From contig OZ250151.1 in assembly GCA_965237725.1 (NCBI GenBank), positions 1,488,001 to 1,552,000 on the forward strand: a DNA stretch of 64,000 nt. The letters are read 5' to 3'. The notes under the pieces are model-generated. The model saw only the letters and a list, made by a program, of their open reading frames with translations. It had not been told where the DNA came from and did no database searches. This stretch comes from G965237725 sp965237725. GTDB lineage: Bacteria; Pseudomonadota; Gammaproteobacteria; Arenicellales; Poriferihabitantaceae. Of the stretch, positions 9,293-18,084 are shown piece by piece; position 1 is the first letter of the stretch; every line of letters begins with the position of its first letter. Made by a program: the position numbers and the translations under genes.

Positions 9293-9644
9293 TACAATAA
9301 ACTCGGCATCACATATTTACCTCTAAAACACATTTAAGTTACATCCGTTCTTCACTCCTTTACAGAAAACTGAACGGCAATTAGCTACGAGATTATTGTA
9401 CTTTAAAACCTGTCCAATTTAATTATAATCTGTAACTAATCGAGAAAGATGTTCAGTACGACACAACTTATAAACCGTTAGAACTGATGAATGTAATTGT
9501 GGTTCGCGGTAAAATCAGGTTATAGTTAGCTGGGGTCAGTTAGTTGTTAATAATGAATTTGAAATTTTCGTTCAAGTTCTTTAATTAAACCGCAGAAATT
9601 TTGCATCCATCGGGAAATTGGAGCCGTAAATTTAGAATTTTAAA
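9293..9644. other. intergenic region upstream of the LPS core operon
   Basis: An AT-rich stretch of 352 bases between two divergent genes, with no credible coding frame. It must hold the promoter of the waaG-waaP operon on the minus strand and of the oxygenase-like gene on the plus strand. A TATAAT is present at 9424-9429 on the plus strand, but no good -35 element lies at a normal distance, so I do not call a promoter. Confidence 0.4.
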
Positions 9645-10226
9645 GTGTTCTTTAATTACAATCAGTTACGGTCTTTGAAACTTCAACAGACCCCATACAG
9701 ATATGTGACCCATGATTCATCAGTCATGGATTCTGTATCTTTAGATTCTCTTTGTGAGAATTTCCCAGAAACAAATAAAGTTGGCCATACTTACATCAAA
9801 GACGTTACTTTAAGTAAGGAATGGGAGGCCTTCACTCGAGAAATTTACTCATCGGAGTATCGTGATGCAATCGAGAATATTACTGGATTGGATTTATCTG
9901 GTTACGAGGTCGGAATTGGAATACGTCGGCACAGCAAAATTTCCCATGGAGCACCTCATAGCGATGTACCCCGAAAGAAAGTGACACATCTCATGTATTT
10001 CAATGACGAATGGCCACACGATACTGGAAGAATAAAGGTGTTAGGTTCCGAAAATCTTAGTGATGTGCACGACAGTGTTACACCAGTTAAAGGTGCTGGC
10101 CTGATGTTTATCGTGGCCAATAATTCTTTTCATGGATTCGAGCCCTATGAAGGCGTAAGACAAGCCATGCAGATCAACTTTGAAAAAACTGGTCTATTCA
10201 GTAAGATGTTTGAAAGGTATAAATAA
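9645..10226 (+). CDS. Fe(II)/2-oxoglutarate oxygenase-like protein
   Basis: A 193-aa protein with the double-stranded beta-helix dioxygenase pattern: H105-S-D107 as the first two iron ligands, a distal His163 (SFHGFEP), and Arg172 placed to bind the 2-oxoglutarate carboxylate. The surrounding blocks THLMYFNDEW and GRIKVLG resemble small prolyl-hydroxylase-like enzymes. The substrate is unknown. The neighbours (LPS core enzymes on one side, galE on the other) make a surface-sugar or surface-protein target possible, but that is inference. The start is weakly supported: a GTG at 9645 with no clear ribosome binding site; the next in-frame ATG is residue 28. Its codon use looks more AT-rich than its neighbours. 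Confidence 0.65.
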   Translation: MFFNYNQLRSLKLQQTPYRYVTHDSSVMDSVSLDSLCENFPETNKVGHTYIKDVTLSKEWEAFTREIYSSEYRDAIENITGLDLSGYEVGIGIRRHSKISHGAPHSDVPRKKVTHLMYFNDEWPHDTGRIKVLGSENLSDVHDSVTPVKGAGLMFIVANNSFHGFEPYEGVRQAMQINFEKTGLFSKMFERYK

Positions 10227-10282
10227 TCGATACAACTAACTGGTTGAACGCTATATTCTCTCACTCAAAATTTAGCGTCAAG

Positions 10283-10318
10283 CGGTCAGGCGGGCGGTCA
10301 GGCGGGCGGTCAGGCGGG
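10283..10318. repeat. three tandem copies of a 12-bp unit
   Basis: Three identical copies of CGGTCAGGCGGG follow each other directly in the 150-base gap between the oxygenase-like gene and the 3' end of galE. Nothing coding overlaps them. They look like recent slippage or duplication products. Confidence 0.9.
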
Positions 10319-10377
10319 CGAACGGAAAATTTCTGGTTTGATGATATTTGTGCATCAATAGGATATCAAAAATCCAT

Positions 10378-11379
10378 TTAGATACCTGCTAGAATTTTGC
10401 TTAACTGCTTCTCCCAACGGTAAGCTGATCTACAGATAGTAGCAAGATCATTGTACTTCGGTTTCCAGTTTAAAACCTGTTTAATTTTAGTGTTATCGGC
10501 GATTAACTCCGGTGGATCCCCTGCCCTTCTGGGCTCGATTTTTACTTCAAAATCGACACCACTGACTTGTTTAACGCATTCCACCACCTGCTTTACACTA
10601 AATCCATGACCATATCCGCAGTTCAAAATATCGCTGTCACCGCCGCGATTTAAATGGTTCAGCGCATCCAGGTGTGCCGCCCCGAGATCATCCACATGGA
10701 TGTAATCGCGTATGCAGGTTCCATCGGGTGTAGGGTAGTCATCACCAAATACCGACAAACTGGCGCGATCACCGCAAGCGGTCTGACAGGCGACCTTAAT
10801 CAGATGAGTCGCCTCTGGTGTCGCCTGCCCCAGGTGCCCACCCATGTGAGCACCGGCAACATTAAAATAGCGTAGCGCGACATAGTTAAATTTATCGTTT
10901 GCATTAGCAAAGTCCCGCAACGTCCATTCGGTGATTAACTTGGTTGATCCATAAGGATTAATCGGCGAAGGTTCTGTGCTTTCATCTATAGGGCAATTCA
11001 GCGGAATGCCGTACACCGCTGCACTTGAGGAAAATACGAACCGCCCAACACCGTGGTCGACGCAGGTTTGTATAAGATTCAACGACCCTACAACATTGTT
11101 GCGGTAATATTTTCCTGGGTTCTCTACAGATTCAGGGACTACGATGTGACCCGCGAAATGAATCACCGAATCTATATTTTCCTGATTTATTATTTCTGCG
11201 ATCAGATCGCGGTCGTGTATCCCGCCATTATAAAATCGGGCCTGGGATGGTATCGCCCATTCATGGCCCGAATATAGATTATCCAGGACAACGACATCGT
11301 GGCCGGATTCCACTAGTTGTAGAGACGTATGTGAGCCAATATATCCGGCACCACCGGTTACTAAAATACGATTACTCAC
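10378..11379 (-). CDS. galE: UDP-glucose 4-epimerase
   Basis: An extended short-chain dehydrogenase that interconverts UDP-glucose and UDP-galactose with bound NAD. Seen: the Rossmann motif GGAGYIG at 9-15, a SSSAAVYG block with the catalytic Ser/Thr region near 118-124, and the Y143-x3-K147 catalytic pair (NPYGSTK). At 333 aa it is full length. The start is GTG at 11379, chosen because MSNRILVTGG aligns with the family N-terminus; no clear ribosome binding site is seen. It probably feeds galactose units into LPS or capsule, in line with the LPS genes nearby. Confidence 0.96.
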   Translation of the reverse strand: MSNRILVTGGAGYIGSHTSLQLVESGHDVVVLDNLYSGHEWAIPSQARFYNGGIHDRDLIAEIINQENIDSVIHFAGHIVVPESVENPGKYYRNNVVGSLNLIQTCVDHGVGRFVFSSSAAVYGIPLNCPIDESTEPSPINPYGSTKLITEWTLRDFANANDKFNYVALRYFNVAGAHMGGHLGQATPEATHLIKVACQTACGDRASLSVFGDDYPTPDGTCIRDYIHVDDLGAAHLDALNHLNRGGDSDILNCGYGHGFSVKQVVECVKQVSGVDFEVKIEPRRAGDPPELIADNTKIKQVLNWKPKYNDLATICRSAYRWEKQLSKILAGI

Positions 11380-11504
11380 GAAAAAATTATATTGAGGAAA
11401 TTATTTTTACAAATCAATTTGTTGACCTAATTCTGGCTACAGCGGTATCCGAAGAACTCAATTGCCAGATTCACGTAGCATATCATGAACAAACAAAAAC
11501 CAAA

Positions 11505-11703
11505 GGAACCTCTGACCAAGTCATGGCCGGTCAAATTGAGCCCAAACCCAATATATCGCGTGGCAATATCGTCGTTAAAAGTTCTCGCCCAAGTGATTGT
11601 ATGAGCCCTGCTATTGCACCAAATTTTTTCCTTGATCTTAATCATTTTGCCCAGTGCCATTTTAAGTGGCAATTTAATTCGCCCAGACTTATTCAGAGGC
11701 CCC
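11505..11703. mobile_element. miniature inverted-repeat element, copy 1 (199 bp)
   Basis: A 199-bp segment whose ends are imperfect inverted repeats: the left end reads GGAACCTCTGACCAAGTC, and the right end, read inwards, GGGGCCTCTGAATAAGTC. A second copy of exactly the same length lies in inverted orientation at 30883-31081, and the interiors align throughout. The ends resemble those of IS5-family insertion sequences (GGAAGGTGCGAACAAGTC for IS5, from memory). It has no transposase gene. A short open frame crosses it (from the ATG at 11523), but most differences between the two copies change the amino acid, so it is not under protein selection. No target duplication is visible for this copy. 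Confidence 0.82.
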
Positions 11704-11706
11704 TAG

Positions 11707-14040
11707 TTATTTTAAGAACCAGTATCCTGTAAGTAATTTTCTTCGCACAGTTACAATTCTTTGGGCTGCAAAAACAACCGAAATACTCCCATCAAATGCG
11801 GTATTTAAAGCATCTATCCCCATTTCGCTATAGCGCCGGGAGACCGATTCATGGGGGTGATGAAATCGATTCAAATAGCCTGTGCTAAGCAGTGCGAGGT
11901 CCGGGTTGACCGCCCAGACAAATGATCGGGTGGAGGAGGTTTTACTGCCCTGATGTGGCACCTGAATAACATCGCTGTTTAGTTTTATTGATTGCTCAGC
12001 GATTAGCTTTCGTTCGACCCTGGCTTCAATATCTCCCGTAATCAAAATTGAACCGTGGAGGCTACTGACTTTTAGAACACAGGAGGCATTGTTACCTCCT
12101 TCATTCACTATCTCGTTGGGCCATAACACTTCGAATTTCACGCCATCCCAGACCCAGCGTTGTCCCGAGCGGCATTGACTAACATCTGGGTCGGTGGAAG
12201 GCTCACCGAATAACTGACGAGTAATTTCAAATTCCTCGACGATGGATCGATATCCACCGATATGGTCGTTGTGGCCGTGACTGATGATAATGGTGTCGAT
12301 GGTGGATATTCCCCTGGAATACAAATAGGGAATCACAATAGATTTTCCAGTGTCCATACCGCCACGAAAGTTGGGCCCGGCATCGTAGATTAAAACGTGA
12401 TTGCGGGTTTCAATCACGCTGGCCAGCCCATGCCCGACATCTAGCATGGTATATCTGAACGTGCCCATATTTAGCTTTTGTGGCTGAAAAGCCATCAGCG
12501 GCAAAACCCAGAGTATGGCGGTAATCCGCCCGGGAAATGTCGGACCTAAAAACAAAAATAATAGCCCAACTACAGCAAATGCCATCATCCAGGTTGGTGC
12601 CGCGGGTGGCTGCCAGATTGACCACTCCATGGTCCCCAGAAATTCCAGCACAATCCAAAGATAGTCAATACAAATGAGCGCACCTTCGAATAAAATCAGA
12701 GCCAAGTCCTGGAATCCCAGGGATAGCAAACCCAGCCCTATGAGCCCAAGGGGAACTACAATGATGCCTATAACCGGAATCGCAATCAGATTCGCAACCG
12801 GTGCGATTAAAGATAATTTTTGAAACAATAACAATAGTAATGGGGCCATGCCAAAACTAAGAACCAGCTGAAGGGATGTCCAGTCTCTTGCTATTGTCAT
12901 AGGGTTTTTGGGGGAGAAAGTTTCGGTTTTACGTTTAATGGAGTGTATCCAGCTCACGATCACGGCAACGGCACTAAATGACAGCCAGAACCCCCCGGAC
13001 AAGGGCGCCAGTGGATCGGTTAATAATACGGTGGCCAGTACCAAAACCAGCAATTCAAACGCATTGGACTTTCGATTCAGTAAAACGGAAATTCCGACTA
13101 CCGCCAACATTACCATCGCTCGTCGCGTCGGGATCGTCATACCAGCGAGTAAGGCATAACATCCGCCGGCAATTAAACCTGCCATGGTTGCGACATACAG
13201 CGATGGAACTTTAATTTGCAGCTGACCGGTTAACCGCCAAATCCGGGCTATAAATAACATCACAAACCCCGAAACCATACCGATATGCAATCCGGAAATT
13301 GCAACCAGATGAATGGTTCCGGTATTTTGTAAAATCCGCCAATGGCTATCTTTTAGCGTTCCACGCACGCCTACAATGAGGGCATTGAGAATGCCCGTAT
13401 GTGAGTGGCCACTGAAATTTTCCCTAATAAATAACCCAACCCATTCGCGAAACTTCGAAATCGAAAAATGTGAAGTCGAATTTGCCAATAACTTGTTGGT
13501 ATTCTCATTACGGACATAACCCGTTGCCCGAATCCGGTTTTCAAACAAATAGGTTTCGTAATTGAATCTGGCGCCGGGATTTTGATAACTACGCGATTGC
13601 TTTAATCGAACGGTAAATTCCCAGGATTGATTGGCATGAAATTTATCGATGTGGTCATAGGCTTTTAACCTGATCCTTCCAGGGGATGAATAAGCAATGC
13701 CACTCCAGATCAAGGACACAACCTCAAAATCGAATCTACTGTAAAAGTGATTTTTTACAGGCACGCCAACAATATGCCCCATCACCTCGATGTCCTGCTT
13801 CTCCATTTCCACCGGGATAGATTTTGCCAGTAATCCAGAAGCTACCCAGTTTGCCCATACCAACCCAATCATCAAAGCCAGAACAACCCGGCCAAATCCT
13901 GACCAGATTGCACTGATCGCTGTAATAATTAGAATTGAAACAGCCACCCAAACGGGGATTAAAGTATCCAGAAACCGGTGAACGATTACCCCGATAGAGA
14001 ACGAGAATAGATATATTGAAGCAGGCATCCGTTTTGCCAT
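11707..14040 (-). CDS. comEC: ComEC/Rec2 DNA internalization channel protein
   Basis: Polytopic inner-membrane channel for uptake of single-stranded DNA during natural transformation. Seen: N-terminal membrane helices (to about residue 70), an OB-fold-like soluble part (about 80-190), the competence domain with HLVAISGLHIGM near 245-256 and many helices to about 520, and a C-terminal metallo-beta-lactamase domain with LDVGHG, the metal-binding HGHNDHIGG (about 588-596), and HQGSKTSS. At 777 aa it is full length. I chose the ATG at 14040; a TTG two codons upstream is also open. It suggests that the organism is, or was, competent, though no other com gene lies in the window. Confidence 0.94.
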   Translation of the reverse strand: MAKRMPASIYLFSFSIGVIVHRFLDTLIPVWVAVSILIITAISAIWSGFGRVVLALMIGLVWANWVASGLLAKSIPVEMEKQDIEVMGHIVGVPVKNHFYSRFDFEVVSLIWSGIAYSSPGRIRLKAYDHIDKFHANQSWEFTVRLKQSRSYQNPGARFNYETYLFENRIRATGYVRNENTNKLLANSTSHFSISKFREWVGLFIRENFSGHSHTGILNALIVGVRGTLKDSHWRILQNTGTIHLVAISGLHIGMVSGFVMLFIARIWRLTGQLQIKVPSLYVATMAGLIAGGCYALLAGMTIPTRRAMVMLAVVGISVLLNRKSNAFELLVLVLATVLLTDPLAPLSGGFWLSFSAVAVIVSWIHSIKRKTETFSPKNPMTIARDWTSLQLVLSFGMAPLLLLLFQKLSLIAPVANLIAIPVIGIIVVPLGLIGLGLLSLGFQDLALILFEGALICIDYLWIVLEFLGTMEWSIWQPPAAPTWMMAFAVVGLLFLFLGPTFPGRITAILWVLPLMAFQPQKLNMGTFRYTMLDVGHGLASVIETRNHVLIYDAGPNFRGGMDTGKSIVIPYLYSRGISTIDTIIISHGHNDHIGGYRSIVEEFEITRQLFGEPSTDPDVSQCRSGQRWVWDGVKFEVLWPNEIVNEGGNNASCVLKVSSLHGSILITGDIEARVERKLIAEQSIKLNSDVIQVPHQGSKTSSTRSFVWAVNPDLALLSTGYLNRFHHPHESVSRRYSEMGIDALNTAFDGSISVVFAAQRIVTVRRKLLTGYWFLK

Positions 14041-14321
14041 AGTCAAATCCCTTGATGAAGTCCTTATTGGTCAACCATAGCAGTTGCAACATTTAATTAC
14101 ATCCTGATTCTCAAATATCCGCAACCAGGTTCGAATCAGCAATAATCTGCCAGTGCACCCATGTACATCAACCCGCCTGCGCGTGACCGCCATAGCCTGC
14201 GGCTGATGCCCCACGGGTTCTGTCAATCCAGAATTTTGCTGGAATATTTGAAATCCATATCCGAAATTGTAATTGGCCAGATTTAACCAGGAAGCAGTAT
14301 TACGCTTAAATCCTCCCATTC

Positions 14322-14508
14322 CGTCATTCCAGAAGGTCGGAGGCCTATCCGGAATTCATGTTTATCAACACATAAAATCAGATTTTACGAGAACTAAGTA
14401 GCTAGCATGGATCCCGGATACGCTATCAGCGTTGTTCGTATCATCCCTGATACTCACCCCGTTGGGGCTACGCGAAATTCTGCTCCCGGCAGAATTTTCC
14501 GGGATGAC
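14322..14508. repeat. palindromic A-B repeat element, expanded copy
   Basis: This copy begins with CGTCATTCCAGAAGGTCGG and ends in TTCCGGGATGAC. The outer ends are inverted repeats of each other, and an inner pair (TATCCGGAATTCATG against CATGGATCCCGGATA) is nested inside. Two tidy 124-bp copies of the same element lie at 42742-42865 and 43014-43137. Here the right arm is enlarged by about 60 bases. It lies between comEC and the groEL terminator. Confidence 0.75.
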
Positions 14509-14520
14509 AACTCGTCTATA

Positions 14521-14651
14521 ACCCGCGGCTACGACCGCCATGGAGGGCGGAAGTGCAGACAATGCAGGAGCAATTATCTGCCATGCCATCCATGGCAATC
14601 GCCGCTCCTGCGCGTCCCTGCGCCCGCGGCATACATGCCATCCATGGCAAT
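14521..14651. repeat. repeat mosaic next to the groEL terminator
   Basis: Holds segments found again at 42640-43250: ACCCGCGGCTACGACCGCCA (14521-14540; again at 43149-43168), GTGCAGACAATGCAGGAGCA (again at 43206-43225), and GCAATCGCCGCTCCTGCGCG (related to 42631-42651). It also contains a 17-bp sequence, ATGCCATCCATGGCAAT, present twice (14583-14599 and 14635-14651) and palindromic in itself. No coding potential is seen in the whole stretch from 14041 to the terminator. Confidence 0.75.
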
Positions 14652-14677
14652 AAAAAAGGCTCCCGAAGGAGCCTTTT
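14652..14677 (-). terminator. rho-independent terminator of groES-groEL
   Basis: Read on the minus strand, AAGGCTCC-TTCG-GGAGCCTT forms a strong stem with a UUCG tetraloop followed directly by a run of T. It lies 20 bases after the groEL stop codon. Confidence 0.93.
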
Positions 14678-14697
14678 CTGAGCTTTTAAAGCAGAAC

Positions 14698-16350
14698 TTA
14701 CATCATTCCGCCCATGCCGCCCATACCGCCCATGCCGCCCATATCAGGCATTGGTGGTCCAGCTGAATCATCTTTAGGAAGATCTGAAACCATTGCTTCT
14801 GTCGTAATTAACAGTCCGGCAATGGACCCTGCGTTTTGCAATGCAGCCCGGGTAACTTTAGTTGGATCAAGAATACCCATTTCGATCATGTCACCAAATT
14901 CACTAGTGCTTGCGTTGTAACCATAGTTACCTTTGTTGCTCGCAACTTGGTTCAAAATTACTGATGCATCATCACCAGCGTTGGTAACAATTTGTCGAAG
15001 TGGTTCTTCCAAAGCGCGAAGTACGATTTTGATACCCAGTTCCTGGTCTGTGTTCTCGCCTTTCACTTTTGAAACAGCGCCAACGGCACGAACCAGAGCG
15101 GTTCCACCACCAGGTACAACACCTTCTTCAACCGCAGCACGAGTCGAATGCAGTGCATCTTCAACCCGGGCTTTCTTCTCTTTCATTTCAACTTCGGTAG
15201 CAGCACCAACTTTGATTACTGCAACACCGCCAGCCAGTTTGGCAACACGTTCCTGCATTTTTTCTTTATCGTAATCAGAAGTCGCTTCTTCGATTTGCGC
15301 ACGAATTTGGTTAACCCGACCTTCGATTTCATCTGAGCTACCAGCACCATCAATAACGGTGGTGTTTTCTTTGCTCACCTGAATGCGCTTAGCTTCACCC
15401 AAATCTTCCAGGGTGGCGCTTTCAAGACTCATACCAACTTCTTCAGAAATCACTTGACCACCAGTCAAAATGGCGATGTCCTGAAGCATTGCTTTGCGTC
15501 GATCGCCAAAACCAGGTGCTTTGACAGCACAAACTTTAACGATGCCACGAATGTTATTCACTACCAGGGTAGCCAATGCTTCTCCGTCAACGTCTTCAGC
15601 AATCACCATCAAAGGACGGCTTGATTTTGCAACGCCTTCCAGTATTGGAAGCAGATCGCGAATATTGGAGACTTTCTTGTCGTAGATCAGGATATATGGA
15701 TTTTCAAGATCAACCGACATGCTGTCCTGGTTGTTGATGAAATATGGAGACAAATAACCACGGTCGAACTGCATACCTTCAACCACTTCCAGTTCGTTTT
15801 CCAGGGTATTGCCTTCTTCTACGGTTATTACGCCTTCTTTACCCACTTTTTCCATTGACTGAGCAATGATATCGCCAACATTTGTATCCGCATTTGCAGA
15901 TACAGTACCAACTTGGGCGATTTCTTTGTGATCGGTACAAGGCTTGGATAGTTTTTGCAGATCAGCAACGGCAGCAATAACAGCTTTGTCGATGCCACGT
16001 TTCAGATCCATTGGATTCATGCCAGCGGCAACCGCTTTCATGCCTTCGCGTACGATGCATTGGGCCAATACAGTTGCAGTGGTGGTACCGTCGCCGGCAA
16101 CATCAGAAGTTTTAGAAGCAACTTCTTTAACCATTTGCGCGCCCATGTTTTCGAGCTTGTCTTTTAATTCGATTTCTTTGGCAACCGATACACCGTCTTT
16201 AGTAACGGTTGGTGCGCCAAAAGATTTATCTAGTACAACGTTTCGGCCTTTCGGGCCAAGGGTTACTTTCACGGCGTCTGCCAGGATGTTTACCCCACTA
16301 AGCATACGAGCACGTGCTCTTTCGCCAAATACGACTTCTTTAGCAGCCAT
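14698..16350 (-). CDS. groL: chaperonin GroEL (60 kDa)
   Basis: Forms the double heptameric ring that folds non-native proteins with ATP in the cytoplasm. Seen: AAKEVVFGERARARM at the start, the ATP-binding VTLGPKGRNVV and GDGTTTATVLA, GVVPGGGTALVRA, and the flexible GGM-repeat tail ending in MM. At 550 aa it is full length. The start is ATG at 16350, with groES ending 34 bases upstream. One copy is present in this window. Confidence 0.99.
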   Translation of the reverse strand: MAAKEVVFGERARARMLSGVNILADAVKVTLGPKGRNVVLDKSFGAPTVTKDGVSVAKEIELKDKLENMGAQMVKEVASKTSDVAGDGTTTATVLAQCIVREGMKAVAAGMNPMDLKRGIDKAVIAAVADLQKLSKPCTDHKEIAQVGTVSANADTNVGDIIAQSMEKVGKEGVITVEEGNTLENELEVVEGMQFDRGYLSPYFINNQDSMSVDLENPYILIYDKKVSNIRDLLPILEGVAKSSRPLMVIAEDVDGEALATLVVNNIRGIVKVCAVKAPGFGDRRKAMLQDIAILTGGQVISEEVGMSLESATLEDLGEAKRIQVSKENTTVIDGAGSSDEIEGRVNQIRAQIEEATSDYDKEKMQERVAKLAGGVAVIKVGAATEVEMKEKKARVEDALHSTRAAVEEGVVPGGGTALVRAVGAVSKVKGENTDQELGIKIVLRALEEPLRQIVTNAGDDASVILNQVASNKGNYGYNASTSEFGDMIEMGILDPTKVTRAALQNAGSIAGLLITTEAMVSDLPKDDSAGPPMPDMGGMGGMGGMGGMM

Positions 16351-16383
16351 TTCTTATGTCCTCAAAAATAATTGTTCTATGAT

Positions 16384-16674
16384 TTAGCTTTCGATAACAC
16401 CCATGATGTCGTCTTCACGCATCACAAGTACTTCTTCGCCTTCTACTTTGACTTCGGTGCCGGAATATTTTCCAAAAAGCACCTTGTCGCCTACTTTTAC
16501 GTCGAGGCCACGTTGGTCTCCATTTTCAAGCACTTTACCGTTTCCAACTGCCAGGACTTCCCCTTGCATTGGTTTTTCGGTTGCTGAATCTGGAATAACA
16601 ATGCCACCAGGGCTGGTTCGTTCGTCTTCGACTCGTCGAACGACGACTCGATCATGAAGCGGACGGATGTTCAT
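16384..16674 (-). CDS. groS: co-chaperonin GroES (10 kDa)
   Basis: Heptameric lid of GroEL. The family blocks are visible: MNIRPLHDRVVVRR, the mobile loop ERTSPGGIVIPDSA, GDKVLFGKYSGTEV, and MREDDIMGVIE at the end. Its 96 aa is the normal length. It is the first gene of the groES-groEL operon, with a CIRCE operator and a predicted promoter in the leader. Confidence 0.99.
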   Translation of the reverse strand: MNIRPLHDRVVVRRVEDERTSPGGIVIPDSATEKPMQGEVLAVGNGKVLENGDQRGLDVKVGDKVLFGKYSGTEVKVEGEEVLVMREDDIMGVIES

Positions 16675-16763
16675 ACGCTCGTTTCTCCTATCTATATAAT
16701 TAAATTAAAAAGCTTGATAATTGCGTAATGCAAATGATTAAAACCGAAAATTAGGTTCAATTA

Positions 16764-16790
16764 TTAGCACTCACCTTAAGTGAGTGCTAA
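16764..16790. promoter_or_regulatory. CIRCE operator (HrcA binding site) of groES-groEL
   Basis: TTAGCACTC at 16764-16772, a nine-base spacer, and GAGTGCTAA at 16782-16790: both arms match the published CIRCE consensus base for base. It lies 90 bases before the groES ATG. CIRCE is bound by the HrcA repressor, so heat control here is probably by HrcA, with or without sigma-32. hrcA itself is not in this window. Confidence 0.96.
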
Positions 16791-16795
16791 TGATA

Positions 16796-16824
16796 GTGAT
16801 AAAGTTATAAAAATCAATGGGCAA
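16796..16824 (-). promoter_or_regulatory. predicted promoter of groES-groEL
   Basis: On the minus strand TTGCCC (16824-16819) and TATCAC (16801-16796) are separated by 17 bases and lie just upstream of CIRCE. Each hexamer matches four of six sigma-70 consensus positions. The placement would put the transcription start inside or next to the operator, as expected for repression. Confidence 0.45.
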
Positions 16825-16894
16825 CAGGGTAAAAATTGCCTGAAATTGCCGATTTTAACCAAAAATCTCGTGATTTTCCCCAATACCCCAGGGA

Positions 16895-17599
16895 TTATGG
16901 GAAGATATTCTGAATAAAATTTCGAATCCGGGTAGAAATCCAGCGCGCTGTAATTTCAATAACACCCTGGTTTTGATAGTGATCCTGCTCGGATTGCGCA
17001 ATCAAATCCGGGGCATATTTCGATTTCAGCTTAAAAAGTGCACCATGGTCGATGACAATACAAAGCTTGAACAATATCAGGCCAAATAAATTAAAATTGT
17101 GGCCTCGGTGTACCGCTGACACAAAATCTACAAAAACCGGATTGCGGTTTTCATCCACCATGATATTGGTGGCATTTCGCAAATCGCCATGAATCACCCC
17201 GCGCTGGTGTAGCTTGCCAACCAGGTTTTCAGTTTTTGCGACAAATTCCGGCCAGTCAATTTGTTCTTTGACCAGGCGAATTCTCTGGGAAGGGATATAT
17301 TCCATCAGGAATGCGCGGCTGGAAACCTTTTTGAATAATTGCGGCACCCCCTCCAAATCACCCAGTTTTTTGAGCGCTTTAACTTCTCGGTAAACCAGGA
17401 AGGGTGCAACCAGAAAAGAAAATCCCTTGCTGGATTGGGTATAGTCTTTAAGGATGGCTTGTTCACCCTGGTGTTCCAGCAAAAGCACATCGGCCCGGGT
17501 GTTTTCAGCGTGCTTGAGCACACTACTTTTAAATTCGAGCAATTGCCCATAGCCATAGGTTGCAAACACAGCTAAAGCGGAAGATCTGGAATCGGCCAA
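16895..17599 (-). CDS. small protein-kinase-fold protein (RIO/Kdo-kinase-like)
   Basis: A 234-aa protein with a stripped-down kinase core: Lys51 in AILKDY for ATP, Glu72 in the expected helix (YREVKAL), the catalytic loop HGDLRNATN at 137-145 with Asp139, and Asp159 in VFVDF for metal. The C-terminal part is helical and basic. The target is unknown; similar lone kinases in proteobacteria are often called lipopolysaccharide or serine/threonine kinases without proof. It follows fxsA after 23 bases and probably shares its transcript. The TTG start at 17599 is the only start that keeps the full domain and has no clear ribosome binding site, so the N-terminus is uncertain. Confidence 0.68.
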   Translation of the reverse strand: MADSRSSALAVFATYGYGQLLEFKSSVLKHAENTRADVLLLEHQGEQAILKDYTQSSKGFSFLVAPFLVYREVKALKKLGDLEGVPQLFKKVSSRAFLMEYIPSQRIRLVKEQIDWPEFVAKTENLVGKLHQRGVIHGDLRNATNIMVDENRNPVFVDFVSAVHRGHNFNLFGLILFKLCIVIDHGALFKLKSKYAPDLIAQSEQDHYQNQGVIEITARWISTRIRNFIQNIFP

Positions 17600-17622
17600 T
17601 GGTTTAAACGGGAAAGGCAGGG

Positions 17623-18084
17623 TTAATCTTGATCCAGGTTCTTAAATTCACCATCGATAATCCTGGCTCCTGCCTCGCGACCCGCAGTTGCTTTTGTCGA
17701 CTGAACCCCTGGAGACGCACCAGCGATGTTGCGTATAAGGCCGCGGTTCATCATGCTGTTTATTATTAATCGTCTAAGGGGTGGCGTTAGAAAAATAAAT
17801 CCAATGGTATCGGTAAAGAATCCCGGTGTCAGAAGCAAAGCCCCGGCAACAAACAGAAATAGTCCTTCAAACATTTCCATGGCTGGCAACTGGCCCTGGG
17901 CGAGTTGCATTTGAACTCGGCTCAAAGTCGAAAACCCCTGGGCGCGCACTAAAAATGCCCCCAGCATGGCGGTGAATACGACCAGGAAAATGGTCATCCC
18001 GGCGCCGACAATACTTCCAATTTTAATTAGAAAAAATATTTCGACCAGGGGTACAACAAGGAAAATTAGAAATAATGCTTTCAT
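17623..18084 (-). CDS. fxsA: FxsA family membrane protein
   Basis: A 153-aa inner-membrane protein. Hydrophobic helices lie at about residues 3-20, 25-47 and 70-100, with the family blocks FLVVPLVEIFFLIKIG, GAFLVRAQG, and LTPGFFTDTIGFIFLTPPLRR. In E. coli overproduction of FxsA relieves exclusion of phage T7 by the F plasmid; its normal role is not known. In E. coli the gene lies just upstream of groES, and here it also lies close to groES-groEL, which supports the assignment. The ATG at 18084 matches the family N-terminus. Confidence 0.92.
   Translation of the reverse strand: MKALFLIFLVVPLVEIFFLIKIGSIVGAGMTIFLVVFTAMLGAFLVRAQGFSTLSRVQMQLAQGQLPAMEMFEGLFLFVAGALLLTPGFFTDTIGFIFLTPPLRRLIINSMMNRGLIRNIAGASPGVQSTKATAGREAGARIIDGEFKNLDQD

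Noticed and set aside
11523..11732. Open frame across miniature element copy 1, with a matching open frame in copy 2 (31063-30878).
   Set aside because: Most differences between the copies change the amino acid and the ends run into different flanking sequence, so the open frames look like chance within a non-coding element.
14127..14140. GGTTCGAATC, like the T loop of a tRNA.
   Set aside because: No matching acceptor, D or anticodon arms upstream; the match is too short by itself.
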